A stretch of DNA of 64,000 nt from Pholiota molesta (lineage: Eukaryota; Basidiomycota; Agaricomycetes; Agaricales; Strophariaceae): NCBI GenBank assembly GCA_014925825.1, contig JACGCK010000148.1, positions 1 to 64,000 of the forward strand, given 5' to 3'. The notes under the pieces were generated by a model. That model searched no databases and was not told the DNA's origin. It saw only the letters and a list, made by a program, of their open reading frames with translations. Both the position numbers and the translations under genes were made by a program. Shown here one piece after another: positions 11,741 through 21,803 of the stretch (the first letter of the stretch is position 1; each line of letters starts with the position of its first letter).

Positions 11741-12750
11741 GAGCTGCGCGCCGCCGTCCGCCGTGGGGCTCTTATACACCCCCTCCCCGCGCGTACCTTA
11801 CACGGAGGGGGTGTTACTGGGTGAAACTTATTCGCGGACGGCGGCACGCGCGCTCGGCTGGGCAACGTCCAGACGTCGACTCCCTCTCACCTGCGTATGG
11901 CGATCATCCCCGCCACGCTATCTATCTATCTCTCTATTCTCTATAGACCATCGATACCCCCCTTCCTTGTCCCGCGACATCTACGACACCTCGCCCCGCC
12001 CGAGCTGCGCGCCGCCGTCCGCCGTGGGGCTCGCATACACCCCCATCCCCCGCGCGCCTCGCGCACAGCGCACGCGGCGGGGGTGTTACTGAGCTAAACT
12101 CGCTGCGCGGATGGTGGCGCACACGCTTGGCCGGGGCAACGGGCACGGATGCGCGCTATCTGGATATCCATTTCTCCTGTTCAATATCCACCTTTCCATT
12201 TGTTACCCGGTTCCTTCCTCGACCTGCGCCTCCCGCTCCGCCTCGCCTCACCCGAGCTACGCACCGCCGTCCGACCATGGGGCTCGCATGCACCCCCTCC
12301 CCGCGCGTGCCTCCTTTGCATCGCACGCGCATGCGGCGGGGGGCGTTACTGGGTAAAACTCATGCGCGGACGGCGGCGCACACGCTCGGCTGGGCAATGG
12401 GCACAGATACGCGCCTCATGACGCGGTCAGCCGTCGCCGGCGTCCCATGTCCCGACATCACCTCCGTCTCAGCTGTGTATGGGGGTCCTCCATGCCGCGC
12501 TATCTCTGTATCCATCTCTCTATAGTTTTCTTACATCGATACCCACCGCTCCTTATCCTGCAACGCCTACAACGCCTCGCCTCGCTGCACCTGAGCTACT
12601 CGCCGCCGCCCGTCAGGCTCGCATATACCCCCTTCCCGTGCGCGCCCCGTTTGCACCGCGCGCAGAGGGGGGATGATCGCGTAAAGCCCATGTGCGGACG
12701 GCGGCATGCACGCTCGGCCGGCAACGGACACAGACGCATCCACGTTCATG
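11741..12750. repeat. Diverged tandem repeat, four units of about 250-340 bp
   Basis: Units begin at about 11741, 12002, 12254 and 12593 with variants of GAGCTGCGCGCCGCCGTCC. Each then has a GGGGCTCGCATACACCCC-like stretch, a GGGGGTGTTACTGGG-like stretch, a GCGGACGGCGGC word and a CGCTCGGCTGGGCAACG word. A TATCTATATATCCATCTC-like pyrimidine run and a TACCCACC/TTCC segment precede the next unit. Open frames differ between units, so I treat the block as non-coding. No coding or structural RNA role is evident. Confidence 0.75.
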
Positions 12751-14547
12751 GTCTCCAGCTCCGTGCGTCACGATGCCGATGCGCGGTTCAGCGCCCGCTC
12801 CTCTGTCCCGGGTCCAGACGTGTACGCTGTATCGTCTGCCTCTGTCTCTCATTCATGCCTTTCCTAACAGTGGTCGTCATCTCGCCCAGAACCCTGCCGC
12901 CATCTCGCTCTCTCGGTACATCCTGGATCCAGGTATGGATACGCGGATTTTCGAAGTATGTATATGCCTCCGTTGCTCGTTACTGAACCCGGACCCATCC
13001 AGACCGCCGCCGTCTACCACGACCCTCGCGACCAATGCCGCCGCGTCGGCTGCCCTCGCTCGTTCGGGCATGCGGCAAGTATCCGCCGCATGTCGTACAC
13101 ACTTACGCATCGTACGCTGATAAAACCTTCAGCCCCCGGATGGACGGTCGCATGGAGGTGGTTGCCAATGCAGCGTAACGATCATATCGCCGACGCTTTC
13201 GACGGCAAAACAGCAGTATGTAAATTCGCAACAGAGCATGCATTATCACCGCAGATAGACGCTTCCTCATATGCAACGACCGCTCAGGCGCATGGTTCAA
13301 CACGCGAAATGAACGCGAAATGAATACGCAATATTTATGTGGGCTCTGTTATCTTATCGATATGAATTCTTAATCCTTCCAGCGATCCGAATAGCATTCA
13401 CCCATTTCGAAACATTCATTCGCGAACCTTGCTCACCTTACTAACTCGTACGTGCTGCTCTTCTCATTCTAAATCATCTATACTATCTACCATCTACGAA
13501 GCTGAAGATCGATCTAATGAGTGCACGTGAAGAATGACAACCGTGTCTGAATTCCCAAAGAGTTCACTCACGACATCCATTCCAACCGCGTTCTCACTCC
13601 ACGCTTCACGGAGTACGAATGTCTACATACCTATTTATCATTATGTCATGGGCGTGATGAATTGCGTTCTTTTGAACTTCGAAGAAACGCGACGTTGGGT
13701 CGTATCTACTTATATCGTAGGGAGTAGAATGAGCGCACGCCGAACGAGATTCACAAATGTGCGAGAACCATTCCCCCGCGTGTGCGCCATTACCAGTCGA
13801 CATGCATCATCTACCAAGAACGGCTTCTTCGAAGTGCACCGGGTCTCCTTAATCTGCCACAAGTCATCACCGAAGAGTGCTCTCGACGTAATCATGAATG
13901 CCTTAATATGCCACCCACTAATAGCATCACCTCGAGGCCCGTTCCCACTGCCCGTGGGCCCATGTGCCTCGAAACTCAAAAACAACAATAACAAGGCCAC
14001 TATATCCTATTCCGCTCAATTATTCACACCCCAGCCCACCCGAGCGCGTCTTCTATACGCGTTGTCATTTCTACGCTCTTGGTTTCCATCATGATGTGTT
14101 GCGACTTTGCCGCCGACGAATCCCATGTGGTTATTTATGGATTGCCTCCCACGCGGTATGTTCCTTGTCATGTCGTACTTAGGTCAATCCGGTGCTTTTC
14201 GGTGTAAGCTAAAACCCTAAATGCGATTGTATTCTATTTTCTGCCATCTGGATCAGCGTACAGCGACACAGGTATGGGTTATCGCAGGGCACACGAATAG
14301 TGCGACGCCCTCATTGTATTTGATGTTATGTACCACTTTTTGCGGCGTCTCGACGCCTATTCCCCATCGCCGAAATCACCCCATGCACGACAGTAATCAT
14401 TATGCATAATAATCATCCATAACGGCACAATTCATTTTGACCGTTCGCCCCCTTGCTAATTAGGGTAATGAATTCCTCGTCATCAATTTTCTTGCTCCCC
14501 TTGGAGTCTTCGAAGAACCAACATAATTAACAATGATTGATAATGGA
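12751..14547. other. Long stretch without a supported gene
   Basis: Only scattered frames are seen. The longest with a true ATG (13534-14094, 186 codons) lacks any recognisable domain, has no splice-supported continuation and looks like chance. Base composition falls from GC-rich at the left to AT-rich at the right. Confidence 0.5.
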
Positions 14548-15330
14548 TTACTCAATAACGAAATCCTGAACGTCGAGCGCTGAACGTCGAGCGGCATTTA
14601 CATGGCATTGGTAAACATAAGTGCGCATGTAGCGCATTAGACCCGCCGCTCTCACAGGACATTGACGCACGTCTGAAGCCTTTTCGACGTGGTCACTTGG
14701 GAAAATAGGATCTATAGTAACGCCAGAAGCCTCCAATGTTAGCTGAATGGCATATACTACGGCGAACTCCGGACACATATCTGAATCTAACCACGCTGCC
14801 ACTTTGACTTTAACATGCTTAAGAGCGATATAAGTGAGGGTGTTCTGTTCAACTTTAAGACTTGTACATCTTACAAGCTGTTGGCCCAGAGCGAAGCAGG
14901 TTGGTGAGCGAAGCGAACCAACCGACGCGTGGCGGCGGGTCATAAAGCTTGTACATCTTATCTGCACGTGTGCTTGCGACGAGGTAATTGCTGACTCAAC
15001 AAATTGATCTCGCAGTTCTGAATTATAAGTAATCGCCGTCTCAACATTGTGTTCACGTTGAAGTCCTGATATCGACCTGATAGTACTGTCCTCCAAGCCC
15101 AGCCCGATGCCTTCTGAAGATGTTGTATCGCGTGGCTCAGCATTTGCGTTCGGTGGGTAGAATGTTGATGCTGTGTCGCTCCTGTAATGGAAACGATCGG
15201 ACGCAAATGTTCAATGTTTAATTCTTTACTCAACGAATTCGAGTGATTCTATACTCGCCTGAATTCATGACAGATACGTTCAGCGTGTTGTTCGCTGATG
15301 CGGCCTTCACAGATAAAATTGACGTGCTAT
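14548..15330 (-). CDS. Unknown multi-exon protein (3' part)
   Basis: The minus-strand exon 14548-15181 reads continuously from SDTASTFYPPNANAE to a stop after LDVQDFVIE. It opens at an acceptor (CCATTACAG). The upstream exon reads HVNFICEGRISEQHAERIC and then HEF. Its 3' edge fits a GC-AG intron (AG|GCGAGT ... TTACAG) that keeps the frame. Its own 5' edge is an acceptor at CTATAG near 15330. Exons further upstream were not resolved. The protein seems soluble, with no membrane segment or signal peptide. A 29-residue insertion in the middle comes from the small insertion described at 14861-14960. I do not recognise the family; it may be a decayed gene. Confidence 0.45.
14861..14960. mobile_element. 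74-bp insertion between 13-bp direct repeats
   Basis: CTTGTACATCTTA occurs at 14861-14873 and again at 14948-14960. The 74 bp between them contain a hairpin (GGTTGGT ... ACCAACC). Insert plus one repeat is 87 bp, so the surrounding reading frame stays open and the protein text RCTS is duplicated on both sides. It looks like a tiny insertion with target duplication, or alternatively a slippage product. Confidence 0.55.
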
Positions 15331-15852
15331 AGTTCACGAAGGGCGCAAGGCGTACGATGTGGAAGCGCCCAAGAAGCTATATCAAATTGGACAGCACAAT
15401 ATGCAAGTATTCTAGAGAATACGACATGTCAATGGCGTCATAGGTCACAACAGTTTGAATCTTATAATTCATCGGAAGCTAATCCTCAGTAGATATTGCT
15501 AGATAATTATCAATATTCTCAGTAGATACAAGGATCGGAGCGTTGCTTTCATACTTTTGGCGCTTAAAGGGCGGGATTCGGCGCTTATGGTAGGCGCATA
15601 GCCACCAAATGATGAACAGTGCTGACTCAGCTGTAAATGTCCTCTTTCGATCAACAGCGGTCAACGACCGCGACGTTCAACAAGGCATGGACTTACGACG
15701 AAAAACACCCATCTCTGCGCTCTGATACGACTAACAGTGTTTCTCTTTTTGTCACGGCCCGCCATCATAACTCGTTGGACAAGAGCTATCATCATTCGTA
15801 TCCTTGTTAGATTCTCAAGCAGTTCCTACTCGACACCAACACGATTTTTTCT
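15331..15852. other. Intergenic region between divergent genes
   Basis: It lies between the minus-strand unknown gene and the plus-strand membrane-protein gene and probably holds both promoters and perhaps unresolved 5' exons of the former. No clear TATA box is visible at a useful distance. Confidence 0.35.
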
Positions 15853-16934
15853 ATGGTTGTTCAGCAACTCGATGACCGCCACTCATCCATCACCTACTCT
15901 GGGGTTTGGGAACGCGCAGGAATAAGCCCGGAATTCGACAATACCACAACCTGGAGCAACCTGACGGGCTCTACTGCTACCGTCGTCTTCTATGGTGAGT
16001 TGCGCAATCAACGATCGTATTCCGACTGACCCCATCTCAAGGGACAAGCATCAGCGTATGGGGTACCATTGGCTTCTCCGGTCTTGGAATCACACCACTG
16101 TCGTCGTACAGCATAGATCACGGCCTCGTGTCAACCTTTACCGCCGCTCAGATACCTACCACTCAATACAACCAACGATTTTTCCAATCGGATCAGCTTA
16201 CTCCAACAAGTCATACCTTAAATATAACTACGTTGGCCAACGGTGGGTATTTTTACCTTGACTATCTCCTCGTCGTCACGCCAGACTCTTCAACGTCATC
16301 AACGTCAACCACGATCCCTACACCCACGAGCCCTACAACCACGAGCCCTACAACCACTCCTCAAATGACATCGTCAAAAAGAGATTTACCCATTGGAGTG
16401 ATCGTCGGAGGTGTATCAGGTGCCATAGCTTTACTCGCGCTGGCTATTATCTGTATTCTCGTCATCAAACGAAAAATGAACCAGCGGCACGACCGACAAA
16501 CCAGCAAGCCAGAGGTTACGACCAGTCGTGCGTACACAATCCTTTCCGCACATGAGACTCTCTAACGTACGTTCGTAGTATGGTCCAAATTTCCGAGCAC
16601 CAAAACAGGCGGCCTCACCCCTTTCGTAACACAACCGTACCGTCCTCTTCGGAACAACGACCACGGTGCTGAGCACCAAGCCGACTACTCTTCGTTCATT
16701 TCATCGCCACCGCTCCACGATCCTTTCTCGACTTCTCGGTCTAATGTTTCAACAGAGACATCACGGTCTGCCAACCGCGAACATCCTTCTAGCGATATTC
16801 CTTTAGCTGTACGGGATCGTATACCTACTTCAAAGGCGGCGGCGCTCTCAGCAAGCAGAGGCTCATCCTCGGCCTCTGCATCGACTATGCCTCGGGATCG
16901 TTACGATGGTCCTCCGCCTAACTATAATGAATGA
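15853..16934 (+). CDS. Single-pass membrane protein with Ser/Thr stalk, three exons
   Basis: The gene has exons 15853-15994, 16042-16527 and 16579-16934. The introns 15995-16041 (GTGAGT...CAAG) and 16528-16578 (GTGCGT...CTAAC...GTAG) both keep the frame. The ectodomain starts with the motif DDRHSSITYSGVWERAG, common to a large family of mushroom membrane proteins. Next come a beta-rich segment, a Ser/Thr/Pro stalk with SPTTT repeats, one membrane helix (about residues 180-203, IGVIVGGVSGAIALLALAII), a basic stop-transfer segment (KRKM), and a cytoplasmic tail ending DRYDGPPPNYNE. There is no cleavable signal peptide at the chosen ATG, which is usual for this family as I recall it. Topology is extracellular N-terminus and cytoplasmic tail. 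Function is unknown; a cell-surface or wall-sensing role is inference. Confidence 0.85.
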
Positions 16935-16985
16935 TATTTAGTTAGATACCCCTTACATATTATGTTCAATTCGCCAATATTTTGA

Positions 16986-17816
16986 ACGATTATACTTTAT
17001 ATGGACTACATTTCGATTTCGAACTTTCTTTCTTCAGTACATTCATGAACAATTTAAGCTCGCTCGTATATAAAGTAGCCACTGTTCGGCTAGATAAGCT
17101 AAGCTTTCTTCGCGGTGACACCAGAAAGAAAATTGCCCAAAGCCCGACGAAGCTGCGGTCCAGCCTCTCACCCTTTCCAATATGCCAGATAATCTTCGTC
17201 ATTTACAGCATACGCACGTAGGGCATCACGAGCGTATCAATCGATACTCAATCGTACATACGAACTTCGATTCAAGTAACATATAGACAGAATCAAAAAC
17301 ACAAACCAGTATACCATTCGCAAGCGCTAGAGGCGATACTAAACAAAAACAAAAGAAGAGCACACGGAGCGGAAGAAAGTGACGTGAAATCGACAGTCAG
17401 CTGCGCCGATACTTCGAACAGTCATACTTCATATCGACTACATCTCAATTTCGAACTCTTTCTCTTCACTACATTCATGAACAAATTTAGCTCGCTCGTA
17501 TCCAAAATAGACACTATTTTTTGACTAGATAGGCTAAGATTTCTTCGCGGTGGCACCAGAAAAAAAAGAATTACACTAAGCCCGAAGCTGTGGTCCAGCA
17601 TCTCACCCCTTCCAATACGTAGCTAGATAATCTTTGTACGTTTACAGCGTGCGCACGTAGCACATCGCGAACGCGTATCAATCGATATATAACCCGAGCC
17701 AGCACATGCACTGTCAATCGCGCATATGAACTTCGATCTAAACATCTAGGCAAATCAAGAACGCAAACCAGTATACCATTCGCAAGCGCTAGAGGCAAAA
17801 TTAAACAAAACAAAAG
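16986..17816. repeat. Direct duplication of about 360-400 bp
   Basis: The block 16986-17350 recurs at 17418-17816 with scattered changes. Shared landmarks are ACATTCATGAACAA, GCTCGCTCGTAT, TTTCTTCGCGGTG, CGTATCAATCGATA and CCAGTATACCATTCGCAAG, in the same order. It lies just past the stop of the membrane-protein gene, so its 3' flank has been duplicated. No gene is carried. Confidence 0.85.
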
Positions 17817-18480
17817 CCCTACGCCACGAACGCCCATCCACACCCACATGCACCACAGACGCAAACAGAACCCCCAAAAAAGCTCGAAGACAAAATCTTG
17901 AAACGAAAGAACCAAACCTCCACACCTCTCCAACACATACACGCACGAATACACCCAACTCTATCCTCGTACTCACACACCACCGCCGCCGCACACGGGG
18001 CACACCCACAGCACAGCACAGCCCACACACATGTTCTCCACACCCGCCTGCCCTCCTCACCATCCCCGCGCCTTCGCTTCGCTCCGCACATTCTCTGCTC
18101 CGCTCGCAACGCCGGCGAACGATCAGTACGGCCGGTCTCAAACTCACGACGCCTCCTCCGCAGAGTACGTCCACATCAGCGCAGCGCCAGCCAGCAAAAT
18201 CCATCGACAACAAAGATTCAAACGGGCGGTCGATCGGGGCGCACGTCGAGGTACGAGGCATGTTGGGAACGCGTAGAGCAGGCAGCCGGCTCGTACGACT
18301 AGGGGATAATCAGCGTCGACGCAACGAAAACGACAGATGGATCGGAGAAAAGCAGCGGAGACGTACGCTGTACCCTCCCTCCCATAAAACCATCCACACG
18401 ACCCGAACGTTGCGGGCTAGGCTCTCGATACCCGAATACAAAGCATCGGCGCAGATACCCATCCGCGTTTCAAACGACGA
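17817..18480. other. C/A-rich stretch, no supported gene
   Basis: Short frames only; the plus strand is rich in CACACC/CCACAC tracts to about 18,030. A frame at 18,260-18,420 resembles a fragment of the dispersed family (RRRTLYPPSHKTIHTTRT compared with RRTLYCPIPCETVHVTRT in copy b), so the family may extend left to here. Confidence 0.45.
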
Positions 18481-19200
18481 CCATAGAACCCAATGACCAC
18501 CCAAGCCAACGCGGCCGCGATGCATAAAGTACGCATCCCACTCCCGTCCGCAGCCCCACGAGCTCCAGCTGCGCGCCTGGAAGCTCGAAGCTCTAGCCAT
18601 CTTCTATGTACGATACTCGTGAGCAGAAGGTAGCGTGAACAAAACATCGACTCAGCGTACCTGCCTCCGTTTCCTGCCTTCCTTCCGTGGACGAGCTTCG
18701 GTAAAGTAACGGCAGCGCTGGTCAGGTAGGCGGACCACCGGGCATCGCGTTCGATCCGAGAGCCGCCCATCCAGGAGCATCGAGACACATGGAGCGCCAG
18801 GAACGGGGGCGCTATCCTATGTTCGAAGTTCGAAGGCTGAGCGAGATGGAGAGCGGAGCGGAATTCGAACACGACCTACCGTACCAAAGAAAGCCAATCC
18901 CCAGCACTAGAACCTTCCCGCGCCAGCGAGGCTCCATATGGGCCAACTGTGCTCAAACGGACGGGGGTTGCTCCAACAAAATACGCGTCGACGTCGTCTT
19001 CTCCCTGATCGATGGCTGGCAGCGGGGTGATAAGGGAGCGAACATAGTACAGACATTCGCAATGCCGCGCGTTGAGAGGAGATGGATGCGCAGGCAGGGT
19101 GCATGGTTGTGGAAAGCGCAGCAGCCAACTCATAAGGTCGGCACTCGATTGAGGCGCGTCAAAGTGGGGGCCGTCGATGATGGTCGTAGACGCGTTCCAA
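18481..19200 (+). repeat. Dispersed repeat family, copy c
   Basis: It matches copies d and f along its length: CTCTAGCCATCTTCT near 18,592, CCTTCCCGCGCCAGCG near 18,912, and a CGCGTCGACGTCGTCTTCTC stretch near 18,983. Relic protein text (QLRAWKLEALAIFY) is broken by stops. Confidence 0.7.
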
Positions 19201-20130
19201 GTCCATAGACAGACGTCAACAAAACGTACGCTAGGGGATTAATAACCTTGGGTGAACGAATCGACAAGGAGGACAGGGGGAAAGGGAGACGTACGCTATA
19301 CTGCCCCATCCCATGCGAAACCGTCCACGTCACCGAACGGTCGAGGGACAGGCTATCGACGTCCTAACAAGTATCACCGGCCCAACCGTGTTCCAAACAA
19401 GGTCCATAAGCCTTTCAACGGATCGCCATGGGTGGAACGAGTGAAACGGACGCTGAGGAGACCGCAATCCATGGCCCTGTCGTATATATGCGCCGCGACC
19501 GCCAACTGCACGTACGTGACGTCAACATAGATCTCAAGGCTCTAGCCATCTTCTGCGACGTTCGTGAGCCGGAATGTAGCACGAACGGAGACACGACGCA
19601 CTTGCCTCGATTGCCCAGACTCGGAGGAAGTGAATCAATCCAGGGGATGGGGTAGCAGTACAGCAGTGCTATTAAGGCAGGCGTACGGGCGGGCATCGTT
19701 CGCCAGTTGGAGAGCAGCGCATAGCAGGTTGCATGGACCAACCGAGGCTCCGGGACGGCGCTGGCGTCTTTCCGAAGGCTGAGCCGGAGGGAAGCAAGAT
19801 TCAAAGGCGACGTACCGAGCTCAGACCCTCCTCTAACAAAATCCTCTAAATGCACCCTTGCTGCGCAGTGCGCCCTGGTTGCTTCATCTGGAATAGCCAC
19901 GCCCAAACATGCTGGGAAGAGGTTGGGTGCCTGGTCCAGCGAATTTCGCGTCGACTTAGGGTTCACTCTGATCGATGGTAGCGGCATGGAAAGAGAGCGA
20001 AAGTTTTGCAGGCATGCGCAATGACGTGCTTGAGAGGAGGGTGGAAGAATGAAGATGAGGTGCACGTCGTCCAACATCGTTGACCAGCACCACGTGATTC
20101 CCCCGTCGCGTTCGAATCGAACAGCCTGAG
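19201..20130 (+). repeat. Dispersed repeat family, copy d
   Basis: It runs in tandem after copy c. It contains GGAGACGTACGCTATACTG near 19,288 (shared with copy b), GCTCTAGCCATCTTCTGCGA near 19,540, and ends with CAACATCGTTGACCAGCACC near 20,073, a word shared with copies e and h. Protein-like text (MGGTSETDAEETAIHGPVV, IDLKALAIFCDVREPE) points to an ancestral coding sequence. Confidence 0.7.
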
Positions 20131-20518
20131 TATCAAGTAGATATCCTCAGACCTGTCTCCTTCCTCCTACTACGACCCCAGCGCCCTGTCTGCAACTGTA
20201 TACCATTATAATTCCACGAACATAATCTATAAACAACACCATCATGGTGAAATAAAAACGACACGACTAAGTATCATGGCGATCCCTACCGTGCGAAATA
20301 AGCAAATCGCGTACTAGTACTGTCGACGGTCTACATTATATTTTGCAGTGCGAACTGGTAACAATCCCACAAAGTCCAGGCGCGAGCCCGGTTTCGCAGC
20401 GTACTATTTTAGAAATGACCAACACTCTTCTCATTCTCCCACCCAGTCTGAATCCTGTGTTGTTTCCGCACGCAACTGTCTCTTCGAACATTCCCCAGAC
20501 ATCGGCGAATAACTCGCG
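20131..20518. other. Intergenic, no supported gene
   Basis: It lies between repeat copy d and the dehydrogenase remnant. It probably contains the former promoter of the latter, but no element is recognised. Confidence 0.4.
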
Positions 20519-21016
20519 ATGGTTTTCTCCTTTTTCTCCCAACAGGCCTTTTCAGAGGATGATCTCGCGTATCTGCACGGCAAAGTGGTAATCGTAACGG
20601 GTGCAAAGTGAGGTCTATGCCACGTATCCCGAACCGTCATTCACCTGCTCCGGGTGGACACGCAGCAGCGGAGTGGGATACGGGACCGTCCACTGGCTCG
20701 CTCGCAAAGGCGCCAAGGTGCGCACAAACATCATCAGCTCAACCGCAAACCGCTCATCTACATCCGGTTCGCTAGGTGTATATCGCCGGTAGAAACGAAG
20801 AGCGCGTTTCCGCTGCAATCAAGCAACTCGAATCGGAGGGCATCGCAGATGGGAGCCTCCATTTCCTGAAGACGGACCTTGCCGACCCGCGCCTTGCAAA
20901 GCAGGCTGGAGAAGCGTTCCTTCGGAAGGAAACACGACTCGACGTACTAGGTTGGCGTCCCCACCGATGACACGCTTGTGCAATATTGAACTGGGTCCAT
21001 ACAGTTAACAACGCGG
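20519..21016 (+). pseudogene. Short-chain dehydrogenase/reductase, 5' part only
   Basis: Four exons join in phase: 20519-20607, 20666-20717, 20776 to about 20950, and an exon beginning near 21003. The spliced product shows the Rossmann cofactor motif TGANSGVGYG, then VYIAGRNEERV, the acidic DLADP turn and the structural NNAG motif. This is the order expected in classical SDR enzymes of the retinol-dehydrogenase-like type, which use NAD(P)H. Immediately after NNAG the frame meets a stop (near 21,020). No catalytic YxxxK segment follows in any frame before 21,400, so about two thirds of the enzyme is missing. A cryptic intron starting GTAATG could avoid the stop but leads only to 11 more residues. 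I call it a truncated pseudogene. Confidence 0.65.
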
Positions 21017-21803
21017 GCCTGTAATGTCCAGACGATGGGGACGCCCGGAGAAGCTGGTCTGACATTCCTCTGCAGGCTGAATGAGTTCATGCAATATCCG
21101 CTGGGCGCGTAGACTCTGCTGCACCCCATCGATCGCTATAAGCGGTCCCCTTACCCACCCGCGCACGAGCCTGACTGTGCCAACATTCGACCCCATCGCC
21201 GTCTCCTGCAGCCACACCAAGTCCAATCCGCACAAGATCGTCGCGCGCATCCAGCAGTGGGTCTTCGTGATGAAGGGTAGAACTTCGGTGGGTCGAAGTG
21301 CATGTGCGCGTTCCCCGTCTACGTGAGAGAGATAGAGATGTGGGCGTCACAGGATGGGTACAGCGTGAGCGAAACATGTATCTTTAGAACTGGAAGTGGG
21401 CGCTCCGCCGTATCTGCGTATTTTGCGACGCGCCCACGCACCCAAACATGAGCAATTTTTTCTTATGGAGCAGGAGTCCCACGTCATGTAATCATGCAAA
21501 GGGACATATCCGCCCGAGACCAGCGAATGTCCATTTGGTCAACGTCCACAACTTCATACTTAGTGAAAATGTTCAATTTACTTGTTTGCTGGCAATGCAG
21601 GACCTTATCTCAAGTGCGCGATTGATGGTTAGTATCTCGCGCAACACGGGCGAGTGGGCTTGTTGATTAAAAGTCCCCATAATTTACGTGACTGTATTCG
21701 TATTCTGACAGCAGGCCCCAGCCAGGAGCGTGTGTGGGAGAAAATGATATAAATTCTTACAATGAATGAATGTCATGTTATGATATCTACCACAACATCC
21801 ACG
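21017..21803. other. Intergenic, no supported gene
   Basis: Only short frames are present. Some may be unrecognisable remains of the dehydrogenase. An AT-rich segment at 21,680-21,780 precedes the F-box gene and may hold its promoter. Confidence 0.4.

Noticed and set aside
13534..14094. 186-codon plus-strand frame with ATG
   Set aside because: No recognisable domain or intron-supported extension, and composition is like the flanks. Probably chance, though not excluded.
17755..18302. Overlapping frames of 130-170 codons on both strands
   Set aside because: Cys/Val/Gly-rich or His/Pro/Thr-rich translations reflect CACA/TGTG tracts, with no splice signals that give a coherent protein.
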